Shown piece after piece: positions 31,911 to 43,529 of a stretch of DNA of 64,000 nucleotides (its first letter is position 1; the number at the start of each line of letters is the position of its first letter). The notes under the pieces are model-generated. The model ran no database searches. It was not told the DNA's origin and saw only the letters and a list, made by a program, of their open reading frames with translations. Location of the stretch: assembly GCA_963995505.1 (NCBI GenBank), contig OZ023190.1:3366516-3430515 (forward strand). Reading direction: 5' to 3'. The position numbers and the translations under genes are program-made. The DNA is from Hypericum androsaemum (taxonomy: Eukaryota > Streptophyta > Magnoliopsida > Malpighiales > Hypericaceae).

Positions 31911-33042
31911 TAGGGTTCTGTAGTTTTTTATTTTAATTTATTTTTTGGAGTGGAAACAAATATTTATTTTGGGACAAAATGCACAACAGGAAGCTGATGG
32001 TCATGGAAGGGATCATTAAAATAAATTTTACTTACAACCCGACACGCATTTATTTTCCATGATATAAATACTATTACAAGTTCTCGAGTTTGAGTCATCA
32101 TAATAATGCACCATCCGGTAAAGTTTGAGTTATTAAATATTTGTTTCGTATAATTTTATCACCTTTTTAATATATATCTAGCTCAACTCTAGATTAGTTG
32201 GCCCAATATTTATATGAGAATAAATATTTGTTAAAATAGTTTTGTCTTATTTTTAAAATCCTACTCGGTTAGAATCTGAATTAGTTAGTTTTAATGAGCG
32301 TATGAAATATATAATTTCTTATTTTCTAAATTGAATTTTTAATATATTTATTGGCTTATACAATATAGTATCCGAACATATTAGGCTGTTTAATCCAGAT
32401 TCGAATCGAGTGAGACATTTAAAATATGACAATGCTAATTCATTAAGTATTTAACACTGTTATACTCAAACTCAAAACGTGTTTCTAAAAACTCATCAAA
32501 CTCAAGAACTGGTTAAGTTAGAAAAATACTCATTATTTGATTTAATTGCTTCGAAGTTTTTAATATATTATGCCAAACAAGCCTTTTATAATTTGGGTTT
32601 TGCTTATCTTAGTCAACTAAATGGTAACTTTTTACGTTTGGGTAAAAAGGAGAGGGAGGGAACGGCATATTTTCGCGGGAATCCACCTTTGCTTGTTAAT
32701 AACGACAAGGCGTGAGAGAAAGAGGGGTATTTGCGTGAATTCGAGCTCACACTGTAATAACTTCGCTGCTTCCATAATTAATAAATAGTACAGTGGATTA
32801 CCATTTGACGGAAATACCCTTCCATATTTTCGCTGTCACGTGCTGGAGGAGACCGCCTTGGGAACTGGATCGATGGTTCCCCAATCTTCAAGATTAAAAT
32901 TGTAATTTCCTTTCTTAAGATCAGTGTATAGTGTGTTGTAAAAGTAAAGTCGCATATAAATTAGTCGATATAGTAAATTTTGGATATCCAAAATATCGGT
33001 ATTTTGATCTTGCAAATCACAAATGTTAAATCTTTTAAAAAA
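31911..33042. other. AT-rich spacer
   Basis: No gene or defined element. A 78-codon ORF at 32479-32715 has no recognisable domain and a composition like the surrounding spacer. Confidence 0.55.
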
Positions 33043-33707
33043 GGGTAAATTATCCTCAGATCTTTGTGTTATGGTTTTAATTGTACTCGAGGAGTAGGCG
33101 AGGAGTAGGCACTGGACAAGAGCTTCAATTGTACTCGAGGAGGTCGGTTAGGGCTTTCTTGTCGATGGATTTAAGGGCCATGGGTTCCCTGGTGGAGTGG
33201 TTAGTGCATCTCGAAACTGTGTTGGAACGGTAGATCTCAGGTAGCTCAGAACGATAAATCAATGAGAACGCTGGTGGCCAGTTTCTTGCCGGAGAAATCG
33301 AAGAGAACACTGGTGGCCAGATTCGCTGCATCTTCAACCCAACTTAATTTTATCGTGGTCTTACTTAATTAAGAAATTGGAGAATGCTAGTGGTCGATTC
33401 TTTATCGTGGTTTCTTGTCGGAGGATTTATGGATTTTGTTGTTCGATTAAAGATTGAGAATTTCTGGGTTTGATTGATTAGGTGTGTGTTCATAGTATTT
33501 TAGAGGTTGAAGAAGACAAGATTTTTTTTTACCAGAGGGGTATTTTGGTCATTCTGGATGGCTCTCCGCCGGAGAAAATCTCCGATCTGGTGACCAGAGA
33601 CCTCAAACCAATATTTTTTTAAACACAGGAACTCCACACACTATTTTCATAATACAGGGACCTGCGAATGATAAACCATAATACAGGGATCTGAGGATAA
33701 TTTTTTC
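33043..33707. mobile_element. Mutator-like non-autonomous element, 9-bp target duplication
   Basis: The left end GGGTAAATTATCCTCAGATC faces GAAAAAATTATCCTCAGATC (right end, reverse complement), followed in both by a TGTNTTATGGTTT block. TTTAAAAAA flanks it on both sides (33034-33042 and 33708-33716). Inside is a local duplication of a GAGAACNCTGGTGGCCAG unit (near 33261 and 33303) and a CCGGAGAAAATCTCCG palindrome. No coding domain is recognised. Confidence 0.75.
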
Positions 33708-33716
33708 TTTAAAAAA

Positions 33717-34257
33717 TTGTACAGCAATTTTATGTACAATTGTCATTCAAAGGAATCTTAGGATAACTCAAAATAATACTGATATTGATAAATCAAGATT
33801 AGTAAAAGATAAATCATATATAATTTCGTGTTTAGAACGTAATAATATAATAGATTATTATGAAATTTTCAGCATGATCGAATTTGATACTGCTGCTGAC
33901 TTTGGAGCTTTACAAAAAAACAATTATCATGCATCGAACACATAGATTGTTTTTGAGGAAAAGAAAGAAAAAAATTCATAGAAGTATTTTCACACAATTT
34001 GTTATCTTACCGAGCATAAATTTAAATTAGTCAACCAAATCGGATGAATGTTATTTGATTTCGGAAGGGAAAAAACAATACAATTGCACCCTGAAGACAT
34101 GTGAAGCCTGTCCCTACCATTTTCGTCCTCTTCCTTGGACATTACATGTGACTTGTATAGGACCGTGGCACGAGTTGAGCGGCCAAAAACCGATTCTAGG
34201 TTCCATAAATCAACGTGCTAAAACAAACGGTGAAAGTTACTAGTCTCTACGCTATTA
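33717..34257. other. Spacer
   Basis: AT-rich DNA without a supportable feature. Confidence 0.5.
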
Positions 34258-34665
34258 GCCCAACCTTCAGGATTTGGTCCTGAATGACCAAATCCAATTA
34301 GGATCATTTTGGACAATTTAATAGTTAATTTAGTTATGATTCAATAGTTCACTTAATTATGATTCAATGGTCTACGTAGTTATGATTCAATGGTCCATTT
34401 TTTCCCGTCCCGGATAAATCGGGGTCCGTCCCAGTTACCCAGTTACGATTTAATGGTTTACTCAGTTACGATTCAATAGTTTACCCAGTCACGATTCAAT
34501 AGTTTACCCAGTTATGATTCAATAGTTGTGAGTTTTTTTTATTTTGCACCCCCGTATTTCTGCATTTTTGCAAAATAGTCCCTGTGTGTCCTTCAATAAA
34601 AATCCTCCAGCACCGTGCTGGATTTGGCCTCCAGGGCCAAATCCGATCCCAACCTTGAGGGCCTC
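34258..34665. repeat. Small element: palindromic ends around a 22-23 bp minisatellite
   Basis: Each end holds a hairpin of the form GGATTTGG-YC...GR-CCAAATCC, and the two ends are inverted relative to each other. Between them are seven or more degenerate copies of CAGTTACGATTCAATAGTTTAC (about 22 bp) at roughly 34320-34530, broken by a GTCCCGGATAAATCGGGGTC block. A related array occurs at 51000 in the opposite orientation. Family unknown. Confidence 0.6.
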
Positions 34666-36247
34666 TAGCGATTTGCATATTTATCTCAATGGTTCGAACT
34701 CGACATTTTTTAATTATTAAAAAATAGCATTATTATGTACCCGAAGCATGTGTGGATAAATTGTTGATAATGACCGAGACACGGTTTCTATTAAAAGGGG
34801 AGGGGACAGAAGTAGTTGTCAATTGACACAAAAAAGCTTGTCGATCTTTTTAGTGCTTTGATGCACCTAATTGTAGATTTCATAAATCATAATCTTGATC
34901 ATGTCGTTGAAATTAAGCTGATATGATTGTCTGGGCCACCATCTTGTCGAAAATCCACTCATGTTTTCATCTACTAAAGAGTTACAATATCAAAGGGTTA
35001 AACACAATCTCGAACTTTTTAACCATCTGATATTCAGGTCACTAGAGTAACGATTGATCCGGATGGTATCAATCACCTTTATTTACCCTTCCAAGAAAAC
35101 TGAAGCAAAATGACTTGATGCTAGAGAAAACACATGGCATAGGCATGTAGAATTGCTTAAGCATTGACAAAAACCGGAGGATATGGCGATACCGATGCAT
35201 AGCCTCAAGGCTAATTCAATTTTATTTTTTTTAAACCAAGGCTAATTCAATTGACTAGACAGCCGTTGCCATTTATGACATGTTGGCATTTCACCAACTT
35301 ATATAACCGCAACAGTGACCTGAGACACTAAAACGGACTCGTTGAAGTGGTTAGTGAATTGGATTCCCTTAAAGAAAAGTCTTGGGAAGCCTTACGAATG
35401 GAAAAGCCACCGCTGGAAAAGCTACCCCTAAATAAGGTCCGACGGTGCTTGACTCTAAATACCAGAGGTTAAAAACACGGAAATAAGATCCTCCGGCGCT
35501 TGACTCTGAATACCGGAGGTTAAAAAAACGTATTTGTTTCATCACAAAGCACAAAAGCAAATGCAGCTCAGTTAAGCAGCAAGAAGGAACGGCCTTGTTC
35601 TTGGCCGCCTTCGTCTAAGGTATCATAACCAATCAAGCCAACCAAAAGAGAACATCCAAGATAAATGAACTCAAGTTGCATTTCACTAAATCAACCAGTA
35701 GGAACTGATGTTCTTTTAATTGCATCAGTCTCCGAAAAATTTGGTCACACAGCACAAAACAAGTACAAATACTTATCACGTACCAGACCAGCTCGGGTTT
35801 CCACCTCCCCTGATTATTTGGCTGATTGAACGATCTGCCTGTTGTAAGGAACAGTATGCTGCCTACCTCTCCTAAGCATACTTGATGTCTCAAACAGCAG
35901 CAGAAGGCAAGGCCCAGATGCAGAATCCGATGCTCGTCGAGCTACATGCTCCGAATTGTTAAGAATGTAAACTATCTTCGACAGAGGAAATTGCAAATAA
36001 CTAGCAAAATTTCTAGTCCAGGACCTTGTGGTTACAAAGAACAAACTAGGAAGAAGATAGTATCGCAGCGATACATCTTTTTTCCAGTATCTTGCTGTAA
36101 CAACAGCAGATGACATTTAAGAAGTGAAACACCTTTTTTCTTTGTCGTCTCATTCAAGATTTCTGGAGCAGCATTGAGGTGGAATAAAACCATGTAAGAA
36201 CAAGGCAGCATTCATCCGACTCTGTTTCGGATACACTCTTTCTGATA
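34666..36247. other. Spacer and probable mS29 3' UTR, with a 51-bp tandem duplication
   Basis: Positions 35430-35480 and 35481-35530 are two copies of a ~51-bp unit sharing GCTTGACTCT-AATACC-GAGGTTAAAAA, about 85-90% alike. The last few hundred bases before 36248 are probably the 3' UTR of the mS29 gene. Nothing else is supportable. Confidence 0.55.
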
Positions 36248-39200
36248 TCACTGAATAAGTGGAGCCAAACGCCTTATTTCTTTCCCGTTACCATTAGATA
36301 AATAATAGATTTTCTTCCATTTCTCCTCTGAAAATGCTTCACGATCTACTAGTCTTTGCCTGCAGAAGTAAAAAAAAGGCAAAAGTCATAATCATCGGTA
36401 GGTTGTAATACGCAACATCACTTTAAGGCCAACCTAGACCTTCACAAGGCTCGATAAAATAATCAATGCGGGTATGTCAACACTAAGAACCTTTGTGATG
36501 GAAAGGGAAGGGTTGACACGTTAACATTTTCCAAGAGACTAGATCTGCATACAAGAAACCTGGGACGGGAGAGCAGTACCAAGCCTTATAGTCCCATAAG
36601 ACCACCATAAAAAACTATTACTGATCGATCAATAGGAAGATTTAATGTTGCACACCCATATAGTCCAATTAATGTTGCACTGTTCACTGCCCAACGGGAC
36701 TTTCTCCGGACATTTGAAGGCACTAAATGAACATGTGATACAACAACACATCTAGGCTTGAAGAGAACGTATTACAAGCATACCTGAGGTAGTAGTGGCT
36801 AACTGTAGCTGCTTCGTCTACACTGTAACGAGGTAAGTTTACCCGAGCATCTTGCGGAACATCTGGCAGGTCTTTCCGTAACTTTCCAACAGCTGTTGAG
36901 TGAGAAAAAGCACCGACCATCATGTCATTATGCTTCATACACCTGAATGCATTCACCTGCAAGAGATTGAAGTAACTAAACATCTTGGTTTTCCGAATAG
37001 ATTAGTTATAGTTTTCATGCATCGATTGATGTGGATGACAATGAAATTGGACAAGCCATTTTGATTGATGTCAACAAAGTCAAAATATTTAAGAAAGATA
37101 ACGGAAACATTCTTACTAACCATGGCAAGTTCTCTTGCATGAATTGGTCGACAAGAATGGAGAGTTACCGGCTCCTCATACTCGCTGAAGGTAAACCAGC
37201 TATTATACTAAGAAGAGTACAGGATACAAATAGCAAAAATAGGTTAGCAGTTTATTATTGCTAAAAGAAAAAATTATGAAAAAATATATTCAAGAAACTA
37301 AAAGATGCAGAATATGAACAGTCGACTCTAGAGTAAAACTCTTACTTGGTCAATAGCGATGAGCACAGGAACATCCTTCACAAGTGACAACTCTTTACGT
37401 AAACGGACAACTGCTCCAACAGCTGCGTGGGTATGCTGGATGCCCATTTGAACCAGATCATATAACGTCGACCCTTCAGTTAATGGCATAAACTCGGCTC
37501 CTTTCATTAAACCGACACCAGCACCTTCTCCTAATGGAATAGGATCAACCACATGACATAGCAATTGCTCCAAGTGGGACTTGTTATATAATGCAAAGTC
37601 CTGAAGATGAATTGTAATGAAAGTGTTGAAACATTTGTACCACATTATTCAAAATAAGATGCAAGTCAAAGACGAGAAATGAATCTACTCATGAAGACCA
37701 AGCACAACCAGAAAGTCTGCAAAATAAAAATCATGGCAAAGAGATTTTCTTGCTGCCCTGGATACAACCCAAAAGAATACGGATAAAACTTCTGCACCGA
37801 GTAATGACATTTACAACATTCCCAAATTGCCACCCATCTCATTCTTTCTCAGCCACAGTCCTCATATAGCAGTTTAAAAGAAAAGGTACTAATATGTAGA
37901 GGTTACTTTCTGAAATTGAACCTTCTTCAATAACCTCTAAACGAACTCAACACAAGATTAAGATGCCACTGTCAAGTGTCAACTAGTTTACTATCATGTG
38001 CATTGTGATAAATATAGGGATCAATAGTCCTATGATCTTTGATTTTTAATTGGCACAATGAAGACATATCTTTCTGAAAAGAAATGAAAAGCTTCTATCG
38101 TACCTTGAGAACATTTTCAGCTTGAAGAGGTGTATCCCAGAGATCAGTTTTTCGGTCCTTATAGAAGTAACCACCATGAGTCCAATCGCGTCCTTTAGGG
38201 GCATATAGCACCAGCCAGCCTTCGTCTCGTGCCCAATGAACAAGCATGGCTAGGGCAATGCTTTTCCCACAGCTAACAGGGCCATCTAATACGATTTGCT
38301 TTCTCACCTTAGACACTGTAAAATATCAGACCGTTGATATCAAATTAGACAGAAAATGATTGACAGCGTGCTTAATTAAAGGTCTATTGATTCTCATATT
38401 TACAGTTTTCAGATATGCACGTTATATGGCTATTAAATGTCAATTTTCTGTACGACCATTGAGGCAGACAGATACCCATAATGCAAAAATTGGACATGTC
38501 AACAGATTGGTTTCGGATAGAGAGGTCGGGCTCTCCTCTGGTCTATCGATCAGGGACCCCACCCCTTGGACTGCCCAGGATGTGGGACCGACGAGGGGTA
38601 GGTCGTAGGGATTTCGTTGTACTCTTTTTATTTTTTATTTATGAATTTCTTTTTTCCGCAAAAAAAAAGATTGGTTTCAGAGCACCATCAATGCAAGAAA
38701 CTCAATACAACTAAATTAGCAATACAAAAATTTCACCATACAGATCAGTAACCCATATGGAGCAATGAGGTGAAGTGCAAAGGGGGTTCCTTAAGTTCTG
38801 AAACTAAACCGTGGTATTCTGAATGAACTAATTCCTTAAAGTTGAATTTTGAAGGTCAAGTATTAAGCAACCAGACTATCATCACCATCGATATAAAGCA
38901 CATACATCTCACCAGTTCCGTTATCTTTTTAGATTTTCCATGAGCCATTTGATGGCATTGCTCATTCTTACATCCTTACCAAACAGTGGCAAGCCGAATA
39001 CCCAAAACCGACTACTTTCCCAAAAGCTAACAAAACCTAAAAAAGCAAACTGAATTGCAATAGGGACGTCCAAAGTCACATCGACGCTGAGCTAGATCCA
39101 ATCACACCAACCAAATTATGTTCTTACTAAATACACAAAATGCAAAGATTCAGCACGTTCAAACAATCCAATAAGTAACTTAATAAATCGTCCACAAACG

Positions 39201-39816
39201 TACCAGCAGAGGAGTGCAAAGGAGGATCAACGACGCGCCTGAAATTGTCGCGGAGGTCGAGAAAGCTCTTGCGAACGAGCACCGCGCTGCGCATGGAGTC
39301 TTCGAACTCCTTCACCATCCCCTCGGGCAAGCCCTCCGGCAACACCTCCTCCAGCCTCTTCCTACTGCGAAAAACCCCCCAATATCACATCAAAACAGAA
39401 AGAAAGAGAGAAAAAAAAACCCAAAAATCCTCACGGAACTCATTGCACCTGAGCTTGAAGTAGGAGCAGGAGTCGGCTTCGGTGAGGCGGGAGACGAAAG
39501 CGGCGGGGGAGAAGAGCGGGCGGCCGTTGGGGCCCACGTCGAGGGAAGGGACGGACTCGTCCTGGGCGAGGGCGCGGGCGCGGGATTTGGCGTCGTTGAG
39601 GTCCTGATCGCCGGAGTGGGAGAGAGAGGCGGCGGCGGAGGAATCCGGAGGTGGGGCCCCGTGCTTGTTGGGCTTCTTGGATTTGGGGTCGGGTTTTTTG
39701 CCCTTGGATCCCGCCGACGACGACGACGACTTGGAAGAGTAGAAGCTTTGGAGGGCGGAGAGAGGACGAGGGAGTGGCCTCTTCGGGGCGGCTCCGGTGG
39801 CGATGAACCTCAACAT
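36248..39816 (-). CDS. mS29: Mitochondrial small-subunit ribosomal protein mS29 (DAP3)
   Basis: Seven exons: 39449-39816, 39204-39364, 38104-38315, 37346-37600, 37121-37207, 36784-36956, 36248-36359; 455 aa, all GT-AG. The N-terminus MLRFIATGAAPKRPLPRP is Arg-rich without acids, as expected for mitochondrial import. It is followed by a low-complexity Ser/Lys/Pro linker. The P-loop domain has Walker A GPVSCGKS (188-195) and a Walker B-like VLIAID (ending Asp331), followed by QYNSWFTFSEYEEPVT, which is typical of DAP3. mS29 is the GTP-binding protein of the mitoribosome small-subunit head. The antisense of exon 1 is an open GC-rich frame (39214-39831) that should not be mistaken for a gene. Exon 5 is short (29 codons) and its acceptor was chosen to keep that motif. 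Confidence 0.92.
38515..38667 (+). mobile_element. Short non-LTR retroelement insertion (SINE or truncated LINE)
   Basis: A 153-bp sequence in intron 2 of mS29 is flanked by a perfect 11-bp duplication, AGATTGGTTTC (38504-38514 and 38668-38678). It ends in a short A tail (CCGCAAAAAAAA), preceded by a T-rich TTGTACTCTTTTTATTTT stretch like plant LINE/SINE 3' ends. No good box A/B pair is visible, so a 5'-truncated LINE is as likely as a SINE. Confidence 0.65.
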
Positions 39817-41716
39817 CGTGGCCGCCGGTGAGTGTCCGTGGCGATCGGTTTTGTCTCGAGAGGTTTTAGGTTTGGGGGTTTTGGTGGGTGGGCCGAAGGT
39901 GGAAACCCGACAAAGGCCCTGTTTGGGTAGACTAATTATTCGAATACCCGTCAAAGTACAGGACGATATCTCTCGAACTGGTTAATTAACAAGTGGAGTA
40001 TGTTAGTTTAGCTGGTAATTTGGAATTTGAGTGATGAGTAATAGTATAGCATAACAACGTTAAAATTTGGTTGGAATGTTATGTGGCTACAAATATTCTA
40101 CTACATATATTGATATCCAAATAAAAGGGTGGGTGGTGTCAATAAATAATTAATTAATCCATTATTTAATTTTTTTTCTTAGACAACTTAATATCTAAAT
40201 ATTATTGTGCGGATTAATTTAGGTTCGAACGTGTTAGTTTGGATGGTGACCCTTCATCTAATTGTGTAATCGGTCTTTCCCCATCTTAAATGTTACACGA
40301 GTTTTTTTCTTCGTGTACCATATTTTTAGATACAGGAATACCATAGGAAACGACATCTACTTTAGTTTGCTTCAATATTAATTCTAAATATAAATTCCTT
40401 TCGCCTCGTAATTGACTAGTTACTTTTTTTCCAAGTTACGCGATTGACTAATTACTTTAACAAATAATTTATCATGCTCCCACGATACCAAGATGTCGTC
40501 AAGTCGCGGACTTGTAGACAAACTTTTTTTTTTGATAAGTAACTTGTAGACAAACTAAAGAGATAGTTGTTATGGAAAGCATGAAATTCCTTTTTTTTTT
40601 CTTTTCTCGATTGTAATGTCTTCAAATTTGTTACAAATGGCTTAAATATATAGCGAAATTCGTCCTCTGGATTGTAGATAAGATTTGACACGTCATTTGC
40701 TAAAAATAGGAAAGATGCACTTCTTTTAGACTTGAGAAAACTACTCTTAGTCATTAATAGGACTCCAAATTTTAGTGTGTGGGTGTGTCTCCATTCAACC
40801 AGAGGACACTCTTCAAAATCCATCATGTTTTCCCAAATACATGAATTTCAGAAAATTGACAGATTGCGTGCGAGACTTTCCAAATTCGTGTCTTCAGTCT
40901 TAGAATCTTATCGGCATATTACTTTGTGTACGACTAACATCTCATGTGTTGTGTTGACTGAGTCAACTTAGATCTCACTCGAGTTATTAGTAACATAGAA
41001 ATGTTAAGATCATCGGTTATTGGGTCTCACATGAGACACATCAACGTGATATAGAAAAATAATGGAATATTTTATACATCACGACTGTAATCTAGCATTG
41101 ACAAAATAACCAAATCATTAATTAATTGTGAACAAGTAGAAATATAGGAAAAAAGTTACCTGCTTAAAAAACGTGAATATGTACAATATATTATAGCAAT
41201 AAAACGCCTCAACATTGCGTAAGGTGGCTACGCATTGGCTGGCTCATATATCTTTCTCGTCTAAATTTCTTCTTACCTAAATTTTTTTTAGATCGATTAA
41301 TATAAATTCGATTTCAGCATAATCTCACATGGTGGCAAACATATCATCCGTACCAAATTTTTTACAGTACCATGCTCCCATGCTTAGACTCGAAATATTT
41401 TGTTAAACCGGAATAAATCAATTTCATTTAAACCAAATGTTGATCGATGGCTCATATATCTAGTGATAGAACATAATATGGTTCAAACTGGACCGTAACC
41501 ATGTCTATCTTTAGACAAACGCGGTGATCTTTCATAAGCTCTATGTGTGTTAATTAGTCAATAATCCCATATTAGGACATTTCCATAATATCAAGACTTT
41601 AATTCCCTTCCAAAACAAGTCGATCACACTTCCAAAAAAGTGCACTATAAAGTGCAAGGCTGACCATTTTTCTAACCACGTAAACCATAAACACAATAAC
41701 ACCCAAAACCAATACA
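39817..41716. other. Spacer between mS29 and the PMEI gene
   Basis: The first ~150 bases are the mS29 promoter side. The rest is AT-rich with no supportable gene; the open frames at 40452-40971 lack domains. Confidence 0.5.
41646..41651 (+). promoter_or_regulatory. TATA box of the PMEI-domain gene
   Basis: TATAAA within CACTATAAAGTGC lies 66-71 nt upstream of the ATG at 41717, predicting a short leader of about 40 nt. Confidence 0.6.
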
Positions 41717-42241
41717 ATGACATCTCCAATCGCCAACTTTCACACCATTCTTGCACTCTTGCTTGTATCATTAATCACACCCTCTTCGGCTATATCCGAA
41801 TTTGACGTAAATGCAGTTTGCTCTGATCCCGAAATACGAGATTCTTCATTTTGCTTCTCGTTCTTCAAAACCACCCCCGGCTTGCCTTCAATGGACTTCT
41901 CGGCCATCGCGAAGAGGACCGCCATTATAACTCTCAACAAAGCCAAACAAACTTCCCGACGGATTGATGCGTTTCTCAAGGGGAAGCCATCTCTACGCGA
42001 TCGAGAGATATTGACAGAATGCGAAGTTCACTATGGGAGTACAATCGGTGGTATTCGAGAAGCCCTAAGGGAAATTGAGGGAGGGGCTAGGGCTCTCGTC
42101 GATTCAACACTGTACCAAGCCCTAAGTACTGTTAGTGAATGTGGATATAATATTAAGGGAACCACGTACCCCTTTGTGAAGAGCAATTTGGATGTGGGGA
42201 ATTTTATTGGAATTCTCTTGAGTCTCAATAAACATCTGTAG
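41717..42241 (+). CDS. Plant invertase/pectin methylesterase inhibitor (PMEI) domain protein
   Basis: Single-exon gene, 174 aa. A hydrophobic signal peptide (about residues 10-25, ...LLLVSLITPSSA) precedes one PMEI domain. The four conserved cysteines are C35, C46, C102 and C142; in the family these form two disulfides (first pair 10 residues apart, second about 40), holding a four-helix bundle. Such proteins are secreted and inhibit either pectin methylesterases or cell-wall/vacuolar invertases; sequence alone does not say which. An AATAAA poly(A)-like signal lies about 48 nt past the stop (42289). Length, lack of introns and TATA spacing all fit a functional gene. No related copy is seen in the window. 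Confidence 0.88.
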   Translation: MTSPIANFHTILALLLVSLITPSSAISEFDVNAVCSDPEIRDSSFCFSFFKTTPGLPSMDFSAIAKRTAIITLNKAKQTSRRIDAFLKGKPSLRDREILTECEVHYGSTIGGIREALREIEGGARALVDSTLYQALSTVSECGYNIKGTTYPFVKSNLDVGNFIGILLSLNKHL

Positions 42242-42511
42242 AAGAATTGATTTGCTAGGGTTATGACTCAATTATCAAACTTAAGAGAATAAAACTGTTT
42301 CTGAAGTTTGTGATCGTGCTTGGTCTTGTCCTTCAATTTGAGTCTATACATGATTTTTTTAATCTTAATTTTGATCTCGAGATTTTTTAATTAGATGGAA
42401 AAACTTAATGAATCTAAGTATGTATTACTAATTATCGGGCTGTAGCTAGTGATAGCAACGATACACTTTTCCAGTATTTCCCGATAGGGACTTGGTTTAC
42501 CATATAATAAT

Positions 42512-42710
42512 GGGAAAAAAACTCAGAAGTCCCTAAGTTTATGTATAATGTACTAGGAGGTCCTTTCAATAGTTTTTTAGTCCCTAAATTTTGAGAAATA
42601 AAACTGATTAGTCCCTGGGTCTATATTTGGTCAATATTTTTTATGGAATGTCAAAACTACCCTTCTCCTACTCTCATTCTTCTTCCTTCGTTCCCCCCTC
42701 TCCCTCTCTC

Positions 42711-42746
<36 letters not shown>

Positions 42747-43520
42747 GCTTATTAAATCCCAAAAAGTAATTACATAAGAAGGTTATTAAATCTCCAAACC
42801 CAAGAAAGCAATCACGTTCGTTGCGTGGGAGGATTGCGTTGACCAGGCAAGCGGAGAAGAATAGGGAGGACATCTTAGAGAAGTGCTTCGAGGTGACTTA
42901 TAATCTGCGGAAGTGCATGGAGGCCCACGCCGACTACTACGAGCCCATCCTCTGCGCCGAGAAGTGGGCCGAGGAGGACGACATCAAGGAGCTGGATCAG
43001 GAGTAGGAGGCGGCGGAGGCCCGGGCTGTTGTAGAGCTAGAGGGAGGGGGCGGTGGCTCTTCTGGGTCTAATTAAAATGAGTTGGGTTCTTTAAGGTTTC
43101 TTCACTCTTGATCTCCAATTAGGGGTTTTTGTGAGGGGATTAGGGTTTAGGGAATTTTGTTGGTGGCGGTCGGTGATCCGATTAGAGTTGATGTTGTGTA
43201 CTTGTTCTTACCAACTCCACAGGGTATATCTCTTTGCTAATTACTTCCCAACTTGTAGTTGGAAAACAATGCTAGCTTTTTACCATTGAATTGCGATATG
43301 ATTCGAAAGAGAAGGAGGAGGAGGGGAGAAAGAGGGGGGAACGAAGGAAGAAGAATGAGAGTAGGAGAAGGGTAGTTTTGACATTTCATAAAAAATATTG
43401 ACCAAATATAGATCCAGGGATTAATCAGTTCTATTTCTCAAAACTTAGGGACTAAAAAGCTATTGAAAAGACCTCCTAGTACATTATACATAAACTTAGG
43501 GACTTCTGAGTTTTTTTCCC
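42512..43520. mobile_element. Pack-MULE-like element
   Basis: Inverted arms of about 205-215 bp begin GGGAAAAAAACTCAGAAGTC at both ends and are nearly identical over their outer 60 bp. A perfect 9-bp duplication TATAATAAT flanks it (42503-42511 and 43521-43529). Inner arm parts carry (CT)n/(GA)-rich runs. The ~590-bp core is GC-richer than its surroundings and contains a GCK-domain gene fragment. Long TIRs, 9-bp duplication and captured host-gene DNA together define a Pack-MULE. The AT-rich duplication is the weakest point. Confidence 0.85.
42811..43006 (+). pseudogene. Captured GCK-domain gene fragment, frameshifted
   Basis: From 42811 one frame reads ...ITFVAWEDCVDQA and then meets a stop. 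A second frame, offset by two, continues AEKNREDILEKCFEVTYNLR, then KCMEAHADYYEPILCAEKWA, to a TAG at 43004-43006. Together these match the second half of the plant GCK domain (WEDCV...EKCF...KCMEAH..YYEPIL). The break falls after DQA, so the fragment cannot encode an intact domain. There is no start codon in the first frame, and the open frame at 42821 starts from TTG. It sits wholly inside the Pack-MULE-like element. Confidence 0.75.
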
Positions 43521-43529
43521 TATAATAAT

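Noticed and set aside
39214..39831. 205-codon plus-strand ORF over mS29 exon 1
   Set aside because: It is the antisense of a GC-rich coding exon. Gly/Arg composition and no domain; mS29 homology on the other strand explains the open frame.
41740..42228. Minus-strand ORFs over the PMEI gene
   Set aside because: Antisense shadows; the plus frame has signal peptide and the four family cysteines.
42821..43006. 61-codon ORF as an intact small gene
   Set aside because: It starts with TTG. The conserved WEDCV part lies in another frame, and the whole lies within a TIR element, so it is a captured fragment.
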